DNA of 51,323 bases. It comes from Bryobacterales bacterium (GTDB lineage Bacteria > Acidobacteriota > Terriglobia > Bryobacterales > Bryobacteraceae). Numbering within the stretch: position 1 is the first letter of the stretch; every line of letters starts with the position of its first letter. The stretch is from the NCBI GenBank assembly GCA_020847975.1, contig JADLBD010000125.1:1-51323 (forward strand), given 5' to 3'. A model generated the notes under the pieces. That model was not told the DNA's origin. It saw nothing but the letters and a program-made list of their open reading frames with translations, and made no database searches. Below are positions 32,368 through 41,487 of this stretch, one piece after another. The position numbers were made by a program, and so were the translations under genes.

Positions 32368-33384
32368 TCAGGGCTTGTCCGCACCCGCCCGGTAGAACTG
32401 GTAGGTGAGATTCCACTTCGCTTCCTGCCCGGGCGCGATGTCGTAATCGACGAACGCCTCGGGGCACAGCGTAGTCTTGACCGACCACAGGTAAACGCGG
32501 GAGAGCGCCTTGTCTCCCGTGACGCGCACGCCCGCTCCGGTTTTGCGGTTCTCCACCGTGATATCGAAGTCGCGCGCCGAATCGCCGAAGCCCTGGATGG
32601 CGGTGCTGGCCACATCCCCGTTGCCGAGCACTTTCGTGTACTCGATCCGCTGCCCGCGCGCTTCGGCCAGTGGCGATTGGAAGCGCACGCCCTGGAGTTC
32701 GAACGGGAAGCCGATGTGGAAATCCGGCCCCACAGGCTGGTGGTCAATGACGAAGAAATTGTGGTTGTACACGTTGCCGCGAATCGCCTTTGTTCCCGTG
32801 TTGCGAAGCGTGTGCTCCAGCGTCATCTTCGGCTCGCCCTCGAGCAGTCGCACGGTCTTCCGGTAAGTGTACGCATATCCGGTAGCCGGGTCGCGAAGTT
32901 CCTGCGTGAACTCGATCCAGTCCGCGCCCTTCTTCACGCTCCACTTGCCGGAGTCCACGATCTCGTAACGGCGGAACGCGTCATAGCGCGGCTCTTCGGG
33001 TTTGCGCAGGACGCCGACGCCGATCTTGACGAACGTGCCGCCGGGTTTGGCTTCGGCATAGCCCGGCGCGGAGCGTTCGCTATTGCCGAACTCCTCGGCG
33101 GGTCCGCTCACGGCGCTGATGGGCCCCGCGTATACGCCGTTCTTCAAATCGACATCACGGATATTCGGATCGAATTTTTCATAGAAGGGCTCGAAGTACA
33201 CGTGGCCCTGGCTTTCGAGGTGGAAGATGATGCCGGACCAGTCAAACCGCGTCCCGCGATAGTATCCCTTCTTGGCATCGGGCAGGTTCAGGGTGGCTTT
33301 CACCAGGCCGTTCGAGATTTGGGCCTGGGGATAGTCAGCAGCGCTCAGGGTAGCCGCCATGGCAAACACAACCAGTCTTTTCAC
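32368..33384 (-). CDS. Exported mutarotase-like (galactose mutarotase fold) protein
   Basis: The 338-aa product starts at a GTG (33384) with GAGAGGA seven bases upstream and has a short signal (MKRLVVFAMAATLSAADY). The body is all-beta and resembles the aldose 1-epimerase/galactose mutarotase-like superfamily: ISNGLVKATLNLPDAKKGYYRGTRFDWSG split across 20-45, RRYEIVDSGKW, EHTLRNTGTKAIRGNVYNHNFF and TGDKALSRVYLWSVKTTLCPEAFVDY. No catalytic His/Glu pair can be assigned with certainty. It lies 12 bases downstream of the nitrilase gene in a same-strand run that also holds the PQQ-type and P1 peptidase genes. Confidence 0.7.
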   Translation of the reverse strand: MKRLVVFAMAATLSAADYPQAQISNGLVKATLNLPDAKKGYYRGTRFDWSGIIFHLESQGHVYFEPFYEKFDPNIRDVDLKNGVYAGPISAVSGPAEEFGNSERSAPGYAEAKPGGTFVKIGVGVLRKPEEPRYDAFRRYEIVDSGKWSVKKGADWIEFTQELRDPATGYAYTYRKTVRLLEGEPKMTLEHTLRNTGTKAIRGNVYNHNFFVIDHQPVGPDFHIGFPFELQGVRFQSPLAEARGQRIEYTKVLGNGDVASTAIQGFGDSARDFDITVENRKTGAGVRVTGDKALSRVYLWSVKTTLCPEAFVDYDIAPGQEAKWNLTYQFYRAGADKP

Positions 33385-33396
33385 AAATGAATCCTC

Positions 33397-34452
33397 TCAG
33401 TATCCCGGCACGCCTGCGCGCCGGTAGGCCGCCCGGACACGTCCCAATTCTTCTTCCGCCTCGAGCAAACCCAGAGACCGCACCATCTGCCGCACAGGCG
33501 TGTGTGGATCGTTGGACCAGAAGATGCCGCAGTCCTCATCCTCGTAGTAGCGGAATCCAACCCTGTCGCCGAACGCCTCACGCATCGCGCGGCCGTTCTT
33601 CAGCTTCGAACTCCAAGGCAGGATGGCGTAGCTCAGGTCGATTTCCTGAACGAGAATTTCCTTGGGCGGCCGGATCTGCGCCACAATCTTTCCCGTGGGT
33701 TCGAAGAGGGAAGCATTGTTGCGCCACGTGCTCGATACGATATAGCAGCGTTGCTCCCGCGCGCGCGCCGCCGGTTGCGAGGTCTGCGGCGATTGTGTCG
33801 GCCAGGCGATGAGTTCCGCTCCCTTGCCGGCCAGCGTCTGCCAGCCGTTGTCAAATTCCATGTCGTAGCAGATCTGGATGCCCAATTTTCCGAAATCGCA
33901 ATCGAACACCGGAAGTTCCTTGCCCGGAGTCGCGCCGCCCTCCATCGTCTTGCCGTCGGCGGCAACTACGAGGTGCATTTTGCGGTAAGTGCCGATCACC
34001 TCTCCTTTGCGGCCCACCAGCATGGCGGCATTCGAGCACTGCTTGGCGTCGAACGATTCGCGCAGGTAAGTGGGCACGACAATGTAACAGTGGTGCCGCT
34101 GCGCCAGGCGCGTGAAGCGGTCGCTGACAGGCCCTTCGAACGGCACGGAATGCGCCGGCGCGTCGTTATCCGCCTCCCCGGTGATGCTGGTTTCGGGGAG
34201 GATCGCGAGATCCACCCCGCGCCCATACTTGCTCTTCGATTCCTCCGCCATGCGATCGACATCGCCGGCGAGTTGATCGAGGCGCTTTTCGAGTCCCGGG
34301 TATTTTTCCCAATACGCCTGCATCACCGTGCCCACAATCACCTTGCGCGGCGGCAGCGCGGACGCGCTGCGGGGAACGGCGCGCGGTTCAGGCAGCGCCT
34401 GCGCCGCGGCCGCGGCGCCAAAACCGGCGAGCATCGATCTTCGTTTCACCAT
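33397..34452 (-). CDS. Exported carbon-nitrogen hydrolase (nitrilase superfamily)
   Basis: This 351-aa protein has a Tat-like signal (MVKRRSMLAGFGAAAAAQAL) and the nitrilase-superfamily catalytic triad: Glu in LAILPETSI, Lys in TYRKMHLV and Cys in LGIQICYDMEFDNG. Superfamily members hydrolyse amides, nitriles or carbamoyl groups. Export is unusual for the superfamily but common in this phylum. GGAGGG precedes the ATG. It is followed by the mutarotase-like gene and preceded by the PQQ-propeller gene on the same strand. Confidence 0.92.
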   Translation of the reverse strand: MVKRRSMLAGFGAAAAAQALPEPRAVPRSASALPPRKVIVGTVMQAYWEKYPGLEKRLDQLAGDVDRMAEESKSKYGRGVDLAILPETSITGEADNDAPAHSVPFEGPVSDRFTRLAQRHHCYIVVPTYLRESFDAKQCSNAAMLVGRKGEVIGTYRKMHLVVAADGKTMEGGATPGKELPVFDCDFGKLGIQICYDMEFDNGWQTLAGKGAELIAWPTQSPQTSQPAARAREQRCYIVSSTWRNNASLFEPTGKIVAQIRPPKEILVQEIDLSYAILPWSSKLKNGRAMREAFGDRVGFRYYEDEDCGIFWSNDPHTPVRQMVRSLGLLEAEEELGRVRAAYRRAGVPGY

Positions 34453-34466
34453 GCGGCCCTCCTTTC

Positions 34467-35876
34467 TTATTGCCCGAAATCGTACAGCGCGGTGGCGGTC
34501 CGCACCCAGATGTGGCCATCGGCGATGGCCGGCGTGGCGAACACCTCCTCACCGAACTCGCCCGTGGCCGCAATGCCCCAATCCCCGCCCGCCTCCACTA
34601 CGCTGACGTCTCCGTTGCGGCTGATGAGATACACCTTTCCGTCCCCCGCAACCGGCGAGGCATAGTATTCATCGAGCGCGTGCGGAAGCCGCCCCTGCTT
34701 CAGCAGACGGCCCGTGGCGGGGTCCAGCGTTTGCAGAATGCCGCCGTTGCGAATCAGGTAAAGTACGTCGCGATACAGCAGGACGCCGGGAACATCCGGC
34801 AGCGACTTCCGGTACTTCCACAACACATGCGTCGCGGTGACATCGCCCTTCCCGCCAAGCCGGATGGCCATTGCCGAGTTGGTCGAAGTCCGGCGCATCC
34901 GGTAATACTCCCAGTCCTTCTTGTCGAGCAGGCCGTCCTTGTTCCGGTCCTGCATGTCCCACGTGCCCGGATGCCAGTTCTTCGGCGTCTCCGCCTTGGA
35001 CAGCTTGCCGTCGTGGTCCTTGTCGTAGTCGCGGATCATCTCTTCGAATGCAGGCAGTTCCATGTGCTCGCTCGGCTCCCCGCCCGGAGCCCAGCCATTG
35101 AAGTAGAGCGTGCTCCCTCCGATCACCGGCACAGACTTCACCTGGTAGGTGAGTCCGCGCACCCGCCACAACTCCGCACCCCCCGTCACGTCATAGCTCA
35201 CCATCTGATATGAGCCCGGGACGATGACTTCGGTGGCGCCGCTGTCTGTGCGATGGACGATGGGAGTGGAAAAACTATGCACCATCTCCGGCCGTTCTGT
35301 TTTCCACGCCTGCTTCCCCGTGTTCTGATCCACGGCGATGAGAAACGCGCCGATATCCTGATCGCAAATCATCAGCACCTTCCCCTCGGCGAGAACAGGC
35401 GACGCGCCCATGCCGTGGAAATTGGTGAACGGGCCGAGCGGTACGCGCCATCTCTCCTGCCCATCGCCGGTGTAGCTCACCAGGCCGTAACCGGCGAAGA
35501 AAACGTACACACTGCGGCCGTCGCTCACTGCGCTCGGCGCGGCAGGGTCATTCAGCTTGTTGCGCTTCTCTTCCCGATTCCCCGGCGCTTCCTTGCGCCA
35601 CAGCTCACGCCCGGTCTTGCGGTCGAAAGCCATCGTCAGCAGTTTCCCGCTTTCGTGGCCGGTGAGGAAGATCCGGTCGGCGATCACCACCGGAGAGGAT
35701 TTGCCCATCGGGACCGGCGTCTTCCAGACGAATTTCTTCCCGGAGCCGATCTCGCGCGGTAGCGGCTTGTCATCGGCGACGCCCGAGCCGTTGGGACCGC
35801 GGAAGCGCGTCCATTCGCCGCCCGGAGCGGCTTGCGCCAGAAGCAACAGGAGCGGGATACGGCGAATCATTTCCAT
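34467..35876 (-). CDS. Exported PQQ-type beta-propeller with inserted EF-hand pair
   Basis: This 469-aa protein has a signal (IPLLLLLAQAAPG) and the repeated blades of a PQQ/BamB-like propeller: GRELWRKE, GQERWRVPLG, GKQAWKTE, GAELWRVRG and GRLLKQG, each ending in a W-rich strand. Between blades (about residues 275-325) there are two EF-hand loops, DKDHDGKLSKAE and DRNKDGLLDKKD, which should bind calcium. No quinoprotein catalytic residues are evident, so it is more likely a scaffold or binding protein than a dehydrogenase. The domain layout recurs in Acidobacteriota and Planctomycetes. It lies upstream of the nitrilase gene with a 14-base gap. Confidence 0.87.
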   Translation of the reverse strand: MEMIRRIPLLLLLAQAAPGGEWTRFRGPNGSGVADDKPLPREIGSGKKFVWKTPVPMGKSSPVVIADRIFLTGHESGKLLTMAFDRKTGRELWRKEAPGNREEKRNKLNDPAAPSAVSDGRSVYVFFAGYGLVSYTGDGQERWRVPLGPFTNFHGMGASPVLAEGKVLMICDQDIGAFLIAVDQNTGKQAWKTERPEMVHSFSTPIVHRTDSGATEVIVPGSYQMVSYDVTGGAELWRVRGLTYQVKSVPVIGGSTLYFNGWAPGGEPSEHMELPAFEEMIRDYDKDHDGKLSKAETPKNWHPGTWDMQDRNKDGLLDKKDWEYYRMRRTSTNSAMAIRLGGKGDVTATHVLWKYRKSLPDVPGVLLYRDVLYLIRNGGILQTLDPATGRLLKQGRLPHALDEYYASPVAGDGKVYLISRNGDVSVVEAGGDWGIAATGEFGEEVFATPAIADGHIWVRTATALYDFGQ

Positions 35877-35894
35877 GCAGCATATCGCAAGCCA

Positions 35895-37049
35895 TCACTG
35901 CGCGGAGCGGTTGTATTTCTTCAGAACCTCCTTCAACCGGTCATGCGGCAGCGCGTAAACCCTGTTGCCGCCGTTCCCCGTCATGGTCTCGGCTCCAATC
36001 ATGGCATTGAGGATCGCTTCTTCCGTCGCCTGCACGGTGGCCTCGAAGACCGGGTTCAACGCATCGTTCGGCATCATCCGCACGCCCACCGGAGCAGCAG
36101 CCGCGGCCGCGCCGCCATTGGCCGTCGAGAACGCGATAAAGATATCGCCCGATCCGTTGCCCGAAGTCGATCCCGTGCGCGCCAGCCCCATGGTGGCGCG
36201 CCGCGCCAGACGTTTCGCCTGATGCGGCAGCAGCGGCGCATCCGTAGCCACTACGATGATGATGGACCCCACGTCTTCCGGATAGGCCGCCTGCCGTGAA
36301 GCCACCGGGAGCGCCGCGGCGAGTTCTTCCCCGATCGGCAATCCACCGACACGCAGTTGCCGTCTGCTCCCGCAGTTGCACTGCACCAGCACCCCCACTG
36401 TGTAGCCGCCTTCCGCTGCTGTCAACTTCCGTGACGACGTACCGATGCCGCCCTTGAACCCGTAGCACACCATCCCCGTGCCGCCGCCCACATTCCCCTC
36501 GGCCACGGAACCGGAGGAAGCCGCCTCGAGCGCGGCCTCCACATCCGGCGGCTTCACGTGAAATCCGTTGATGTCGTTGAGGCGCCCGTCGTACGTTTCC
36601 GCCACGATGGGGTACGTGTAGAAACCGAACGGCAACACGTTCGTGCCGGGCTTGCGCCCCTTCTTCACCAGCCATCCGAGAAACGCGTCGCGCACCACTC
36701 CCACGCTGTGCGTGTTCGTGATCAGCACCGGCCCATCGAGGAACCCCGATTCCTCCAGCCAGTGCGTGCCCGTCATGTCGCCATTGCCGTTCTGCGAAAA
36801 GAAACCGCCGAAGACCGGATCGGAGGATTGCTTCCCTCGCGGCCACACCGCCGTGACGCCGGTCCGCACGGAGTCGCCTTCGATCAGCGTCTTGTGTCCC
36901 ACCTCGACTCCCGCCACATCGACAATGGCGTTGAGGGGCCCGGGTGTCCCCTCGAGCATCACCCCAAGATCCCGTGCGCGGGGCTTCGTCTGCGCACCGG
37001 CGGAAACCGCAACCAGAAGAATGAACGCGAACCTCATCGAGTGCCGCAT
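35895..37049 (-). CDS. Exported P1 (S58/DmpA-type) aminopeptidase
   Basis: This 384-aa precursor has a signal (FAFILLVAVSAGAQ) and belongs to the self-cleaving DmpA/BapA family. Family motifs are ARDLGVMLEGTPGPLNAI, VEVGHKTLIEG, VLITNTHSVGVV, VGGGTGMVCYGFKGGIGTSSR (cleavage just before the Ser nucleophile, in two stretches) and VATDAPLLPHQAKRLARR. These enzymes release N-terminal D- or L-amino acids, including beta-amino acids. An internal ATG at 37037 begins directly with the signal and is an equally good start. It is the promoter-proximal gene of the minus-strand run that continues into the PQQ-type gene 18 bases later. Confidence 0.93.
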   Translation of the reverse strand: MRHSMRFAFILLVAVSAGAQTKPRARDLGVMLEGTPGPLNAIVDVAGVEVGHKTLIEGDSVRTGVTAVWPRGKQSSDPVFGGFFSQNGNGDMTGTHWLEESGFLDGPVLITNTHSVGVVRDAFLGWLVKKGRKPGTNVLPFGFYTYPIVAETYDGRLNDINGFHVKPPDVEAALEAASSGSVAEGNVGGGTGMVCYGFKGGIGTSSRKLTAAEGGYTVGVLVQCNCGSRRQLRVGGLPIGEELAAALPVASRQAAYPEDVGSIIIVVATDAPLLPHQAKRLARRATMGLARTGSTSGNGSGDIFIAFSTANGGAAAAAAPVGVRMMPNDALNPVFEATVQATEEAILNAMIGAETMTGNGGNRVYALPHDRLKEVLKKYNRSAQ

Positions 37050-37576
37050 GCGATCAAGTCTACCCTGCCCCGCCGCTGGTCGTCCGTGACCTCAACCACG
37101 CGCTTCCGCAAGTGTCGCCCTCTCTCCTGCTCCACCGCCTCGTCATGACCCCTCCCCCTCCCCCGGCTGCACATCCCGAGGAGTCCGGTCACGCTCTTTC
37201 GTTGTTGCGCTCGTGCCGCCTATGTTCTCTTGGTGGTTGAGGGTTGGCGAACTCGTGCAACCGGATGTCGTGTCCGAAAGCGTGGTTCTTGGTACTTCCC
37301 GAGGATCGGGTACTGTGTTGCGTACCAATAGAACAGCCGATAGCTGGCAAGAGTTTCCACAGGCAGATCCATCGCCACCAAAACTCATGAAGAACTCATC
37401 AACGAACAAGTGGTGGCAAAGGCTTAATACGCCGCTGTCGCCGCCGCCGCAGGTGGCAGCAGATCACGGATGAACTGAGCAGTGGGCGACTCAGAGGCGC
37501 ACGGCAGTGAGAGAAGAAACGAAACGTCTGCGTCCTCAAGAGCGCAATTCGAAAATGATCGAAGAAGGAGAGACCA
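37050..37576. other. 527-base stretch with no confident gene
   Basis: Between the P1 peptidase start and the zinc-ribbon gene I find no convincing gene. A plus-strand frame at 37222-37473 (MFSWWLRVGELVQPD..., about 83 aa) has no ribosome site and a biased composition. Base composition falls from the left end towards the right, approaching that of the zinc-ribbon gene. The right end carries GAAGGAGAG for that gene. Confidence 0.5.
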
Positions 37577-38365
37577 ATGGCCTTCCAAACAACCTGTCCA
37601 AACTGCCGAGGTGATCTCGGCAGCAATTCATCCTTTTGTGGGCATTGCGGTGCCAACATGACAGAGAGAAATTTAGAAAACCCACTGGGCGCTCTATCGA
37701 AAAGCCAAAGTCCGGCGGGGGCGGCAGGCGTTCCGATGATAGAACATCATGGAAAGCTGGATCGCATCGTATTTGCGGCTTTCCGCCTTGGCAAATCCAT
37801 AGCTGTCGTGATGACTCTCCTGTTTTTCTTGGTGTTCCTTGCGGCTGGCGTCACACTTACACTCACAACACGATCCTCATTTCAGACGCCACAGTTTGAA
37901 GCTACGCATCCGAACGGAGTAAGTGCCACGGGTGAACTGAAGACGGACACTTCTGGCATCAGGGATCGGCAAGATGTTGAACGGCGATGGGGCGACAGGC
38001 TGAGAAAGATTTTGGAGAATTATAGTCTCGACGCAAAGGGCTATGATATCTTGCTTAGTTGGACGATGGCAGTTCCGAAGGACCACCGAGAAGAGTTCGT
38101 GAGTGGGATGGAGCGGTTCATGACCGATGGCGTTGCGTTCGCCAAGAGCAACAACAAGCAATCCGACACGTCCGAACTCATTGGAAAGTACAATCGGATG
38201 TTTACGGAAGCGCTGGAAGCCGAGTCTGGAGCCAAGACCGAAGCGCAACAGACGAGGCTCATAACGCTGGCGGTGCTCGGCGGCAGCGCCCTTCTATTCT
38301 TCGTGTTCCTCATTATCCCTGCCCTCCTTCAGATTGAAAAAAACACCAGAACGATTTCGGCGTGA
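37577..38365 (+). CDS. Zinc-ribbon membrane protein of unknown function
   Basis: This 262-aa protein starts at an ATG with an ideal GAAGGAGAG site. Residues 1-30 form a double-CxxC zinc ribbon (CPNCRGDL, FCGHCGAN). A membrane segment (about 75-98, VVMTLLFFLVFLAAGVTLTL), a soluble region of about 130 residues (possibly helical, with RRWGDRLRKILENYSL) and a second membrane segment (about 235-253) follow. The two ends therefore probably face the cytoplasm and the middle faces out. GC is around 52% in much of the gene, clearly below its neighbours. I do not recognise the middle domain. The context is a gene-poor stretch, so lateral acquisition is plausible. Confidence 0.8.
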   Translation: MAFQTTCPNCRGDLGSNSSFCGHCGANMTERNLENPLGALSKSQSPAGAAGVPMIEHHGKLDRIVFAAFRLGKSIAVVMTLLFFLVFLAAGVTLTLTTRSSFQTPQFEATHPNGVSATGELKTDTSGIRDRQDVERRWGDRLRKILENYSLDAKGYDILLSWTMAVPKDHREEFVSGMERFMTDGVAFAKSNNKQSDTSELIGKYNRMFTEALEAESGAKTEAQQTRLITLAVLGGSALLFFVFLIIPALLQIEKNTRTISA

Positions 38366-38589
38366 GTGCCGAAGGAATCTTCCTTGATGAACTGCTCGGC
38401 GATTGGGTGCGGGGGTATCTCAGTAGGTGCAGCGTCTTGCACCAAGGCATCATGCGCCGCCTTGGGCTCGTTCCAGCCGAGATCGCTGTCGAGATAATCC
38501 ACAATACGAAGAGCGGCGGCATCAATGGATCAGTCCATTAAGGGCTGACCTTAAGGCTCTGGGAGACTCCTTCCTACGAAAAATATCTT

Positions 38590-38607
38590 GCCTAAACGGC
38601 TTTAGGC
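38590..38607. repeat. Perfect hairpin GCCTAAA-CGGC-TTTAGGC
   Basis: Seven-base perfect arms with a four-base loop, in the gap downstream of the zinc-ribbon gene. There is no T-run after it in either direction, so its role is open. Confidence 0.6.
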
Positions 38608-38656
38608 TCAAGCATTTGCATTTTCGTCACCCCCGCTGGCACTCGAAAAATCGCCA

Positions 38657-38677
38657 GGCCGCGCATTGCGGCCTTTT
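38657..38677 (+). terminator. Rho-independent terminator-like hairpin
   Basis: GGCCGC-GCATT-GCGGCC followed by TTTT. It lies about 290 bases after the zinc-ribbon gene and 180 bases before the next start, and would end plus-strand transcription from the left. Confidence 0.6.
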
Positions 38678-38858
38678 CATCCACGCCACTGCACGCCCGA
38701 AGGGAGCGCGAAACCGTTCACGCCATTTCCAACTTTCTTTTCTCCCTGATTTCAATCACTTCCCTCAAACCTTCCCTGCGAGAACCACTACCCCACGCTA
38801 CCCTGAAACCGGAAAAGGCCACCGGCCTTCTCCCATAACCCCAGGAGGCTTCTCCCAT

Positions 38859-39542
38859 ATGCTTGGCTCTCTTTTCAACAAATCCCGTACCCGCGCCCAA
38901 ATCAACCGCGAGAACGCGCAGAAATCCACAGGCCCCCAAACCCCCGCCGGCAAAGCCGCTTCCAGCCGCAACGCCCTCAAGGAAGGCTTCTCCGCCTCCT
39001 TCGCCATCGTCGCACCCGAAGACCAGCAATGCTACGACGAATTCCTTATCGAACTCCGCGAGGAACTCCAGCCGCAAGGCGTCCAGGAAGAAGACCTCTT
39101 TCGGCGTATCAGCCTCGCTTCCTGGAACATCCGCCGCATCGAAAAACTCACCTGCGCCCTCTATGAAGAAACCGGCGCTGACCCGCTCGCTTCCGACGAC
39201 CCTGCCATCGTCACCAAACTGGAACGCTACACCCGCCATCAGACCCTGAATGAGCGCTCCTACTACCGCGGCATCAAACACCTGCGGTTCCTTCAGGAGT
39301 CCCGCCCCTCCACCCCGGAAAGCGCCCCCGTCGAAACCGTGCCGGAACCCGCAACAGAACCAGGCCAGCCACCCTCCGAACCCCTGCAAACCGCGGATTC
39401 CAAAAGCGGCAAAACGAAGCCTGCCGAATCCCCGGATTCCCCCCCTCAAAATCAGCCGGCGAACCAACAGATCCCTGACCCTGCCCCCGACGAACCCCGT
39501 CCCGTCCCCGGTCCCAACCATCTGTACCTCATCCTCCGATGA
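38859..39542 (+). CDS. 'STGP-x-T-x-x-GKA' repeated-family protein
   Basis: This 227-aa protein starts at an ATG with AGGAGG nine bases upstream. Its N-terminus reads [18 protein letters not shown] then [14 protein letters not shown], the signature of a protein family that occurs in many copies in Acidobacteriota and some Planctomycetes and whose function is unknown. The middle is helical and charged ([33 protein letters not shown]). The C-terminal third is a Pro/Glu/Ser-rich disordered tail. No signal or membrane segment. It lies 65 bases upstream of metX but is probably not functionally linked. Confidence 0.8.
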   Translation: MLGSLFNKSRTRAQINRENAQKSTGPQTPAGKAASSRNALKEGFSASFAIVAPEDQQCYDEFLIELREELQPQGVQEEDLFRRISLASWNIRRIEKLTCALYEETGADPLASDDPAIVTKLERYTRHQTLNERSYYRGIKHLRFLQESRPSTPESAPVETVPEPATEPGQPPSEPLQTADSKSGKTKPAESPDSPPQNQPANQQIPDPAPDEPRPVPGPNHLYLILR

Positions 39543-39607
39543 AGCCGCCTACCCGGAAGCCCGGTTTGCCTCTCCCCTGTTATCATCTAATCAAGCCTGC
39601 ACGTAGG

Positions 39608-40714
39608 ATGATCGTTGAAACCCAGACCGTTCAGTTCGCCTCCATCACTCTCGACAGCGGTGCTGTCATCGCTCCCGTGGATGTTGCCTTTGAAACCTAT
39701 GGCGAGTTGAACTCCGCCAGGTCGAATGCCGTCCTCATCGTTCATGCCTTTACCGGCGATGCGCACGCCGCCGGCATCGGTAAGGAAGACGGCAAGCCCG
39801 GTTGGTGGGACAGCATGATCGGCCCCGGCAAAGCCTTCGACACCAATCGCTATTTCGTCCTCTGCGCCAACGTCCTCGGCGGCTGCCGTGGGACCACGGG
39901 ACCTTCCTCCATCAACCCGGAAACCGGCGCCCCCTACGCCATGAGCTTCCCCATGATCACCATCGGCGACATGGTGCGCCTTCAGAAAATGGTGACCGAT
40001 CACCTCGGCATCCGGCGCCTCCTCGCCGTCGCCGGCGGCTCCATGGGCGGCATGCAAGTCCTCGAATGGGCCGTGCGCTATCCGGATTCTGTCGCCGCCG
40101 CTTTCCCGATTGCCACCACCGCCCGGCACTCCGCGCAGCAGATTGCCTTCAACGAGGTCGGCCGCCAGGCCATCATGGCCGATCCGGATTGGAACGACGG
40201 CAACTATTACGGCATCAGGCCGCCCGCTCGCGGACTTTCCGTTGCCCGCATGGTCGGTCACATCACCTACATGAGCGACGACTCGATGAAGGAAAAGTTC
40301 GGCCGCCGCTTCCGCAACAAGGGCGCCGCCGCCTTCACCTTCGACGACGAGTTCGAGGTCGAAAGCTACCTCCGCTATCGCGGAAATCAGTTCGTCGATC
40401 GCTTCGACGCAAATTCCTACCTCTACATTACGAAGGCGATGGATGTCTTCGATCTCGCGCAGGGATATCCGTCCCTCGGCCAGGCCCTCGAACAGGCTCA
40501 CTCCCGCTTCCTTGTCATCAGCTTCACCTCCGATTGGCTCTATCCAAGCTACCAGTCGCTCGAAATCGTCAGCGCCCTCCGCAGCCGCAACCGCGATGTG
40601 GCCTATTGCGAACTGTCCTCCAACTACGGCCATGACGCCTTCCTCGTCGAGGTCGGCGAGCAGACCGATCTCATCCGCGGCTTCCTCGCGCGCGTCTACA
40701 GGGAGGCTGCCTGA
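39608..40714 (+). CDS. metX: Homoserine O-acetyltransferase MetX
   Basis: This 368-aa alpha/beta hydrolase acylates homoserine in the first committed step of methionine synthesis. Family motifs are [22 protein letters not shown] (seen as [17 protein letters not shown], residues 85-101), the nucleophile motif [15 protein letters not shown] with Ser145, the acid in SFTSDWLYP and the His in [10 protein letters not shown]. The ATG at 39608 (GTAGG before it) is preferred over the upstream in-frame ATG at 39539, which overlaps the previous gene and adds non-conserved residues. Acetyl versus succinyl specificity is not certain from sequence. metW follows after 2 bases. Confidence 0.95.
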   Translation: MIVETQTVQFASITLDSGAVIAPVDVAFETYGELNSARSNAVLIVHAFTGDAHAAGIGKEDGKPGWWDSMIGPGKAFDTNRYFVLCANVLGGCRGTTGPSSINPETGAPYAMSFPMITIGDMVRLQKMVTDHLGIRRLLAVAGGSMGGMQVLEWAVRYPDSVAAAFPIATTARHSAQQIAFNEVGRQAIMADPDWNDGNYYGIRPPARGLSVARMVGHITYMSDDSMKEKFGRRFRNKGAAAFTFDDEFEVESYLRYRGNQFVDRFDANSYLYITKAMDVFDLAQGYPSLGQALEQAHSRFLVISFTSDWLYPSYQSLEIVSALRSRNRDVAYCELSSNYGHDAFLVEVGEQTDLIRGFLARVYREAA

Positions 40715-40716
40715 GC

Positions 40717-41358
40717 ATGGCCACTGACTCGGCTCCGCTGCCCGCGAGGCGCCTCATCAAAGAGGTGCTCGGCCGCGGCGACTACGCCATCATCGGTGAG
40801 ATTGTCGAACCGCGTTCCAAGGTGCTCGACCTCGGCTGTGGCGAAGGAGAACTCATCGAGTGGCTCATGGATCACAAGCAGGTCGCCGGTGCCGGAGTCG
40901 AGATCTCCCGCGAACGCGTCCAACTCGCCATTGCCCGCGGCGTCTCCGTCTACCAGGGCGACATCGACCAGGGCCTCGCCGATTACCCTGACCAGGCTTT
41001 CGATTACGTCATCCTCAGCCAGACCTTGCAGCAAACCCTCAAACCCCTCAAGGTGCTGCGCGAAATGCTCCGCGTCGGACGCCGCATCATTGTGGCTTTC
41101 CCCAATTTCGGCCACTGGCGCGTCCGCTGGGCCCACCTCGTCTCCGGCCGCGCCCCACGCACCGGTCTCTTCCCCTACGAGTGGTACGACTCGCCGAACG
41201 TCCACTTCCTCACCATCGAGGACTTCGAGACGCTTTGCGTCGAGCAGAATTGGGTCATCGAGCGCCGCTACTTCCTTTCCGGCAACCACCGCGTCAAGTC
41301 CATGCCGAACCTCACGGCCGAGGTAGCGGTCTACCTTCTCCGCGCAAAGCAGCCCTGA
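40717..41358 (+). CDS. metW: Methionine biosynthesis protein MetW
   Basis: This 213-aa class I methyltransferase-fold protein is MetW, which partners MetX in methionine synthesis in many bacteria. The SAM-binding-type motif VLDLGCGEGELIEWL, the strand VAGAGVEIS, and the family segments GVSVYQGDIDQGLADYPD, VILSQTLQQTLKP and FPNFGHWRVRW are all present. GGGAGG lies nine bases before the ATG, inside the end of metX. The metX-metW order and two-base gap (TGAGCATG) are the standard arrangement. Confidence 0.95.
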   Translation: MATDSAPLPARRLIKEVLGRGDYAIIGEIVEPRSKVLDLGCGEGELIEWLMDHKQVAGAGVEISRERVQLAIARGVSVYQGDIDQGLADYPDQAFDYVILSQTLQQTLKPLKVLREMLRVGRRIIVAFPNFGHWRVRWAHLVSGRAPRTGLFPYEWYDSPNVHFLTIEDFETLCVEQNWVIERRYFLSGNHRVKSMPNLTAEVAVYLLRAKQP

Positions 41359-41487
41359 ACCCCCCTTAGGGCTTCGCCGAAGCAGTACAGATTGTCCTGT
41401 TCCCGCAGGTGGAGCTTCCCATTCGTGGATGAGAATTCCTTTCATGTCGCGCGAGATATCACGCTCCGATCGCCCACTATCTCTTTT

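Larger units (their letters stand above)
38366..38858. other. 493-base stretch with hairpins and a coding-like antisense fragment
   Basis: No confident gene. On the minus strand, 38329-38523 reads as an open frame with protein-like composition (ALRIVDYLDSDLGWNEPK, AEQFIKEDSFGTHAEIVLV) but has no ATG and meets a TGA just upstream, so it may be a gene remnant. It overlaps the end of the zinc-ribbon gene by 37 bases. Two strong inverted repeats (38590-38607 and 38657-38677) are listed separately. Confidence 0.5.

Noticed and set aside
37222..37473. A possible 83-codon plus-strand gene
   Set aside because: No ribosome site, low-complexity composition and no resemblance to anything. Kept only as a note in the gap entry.
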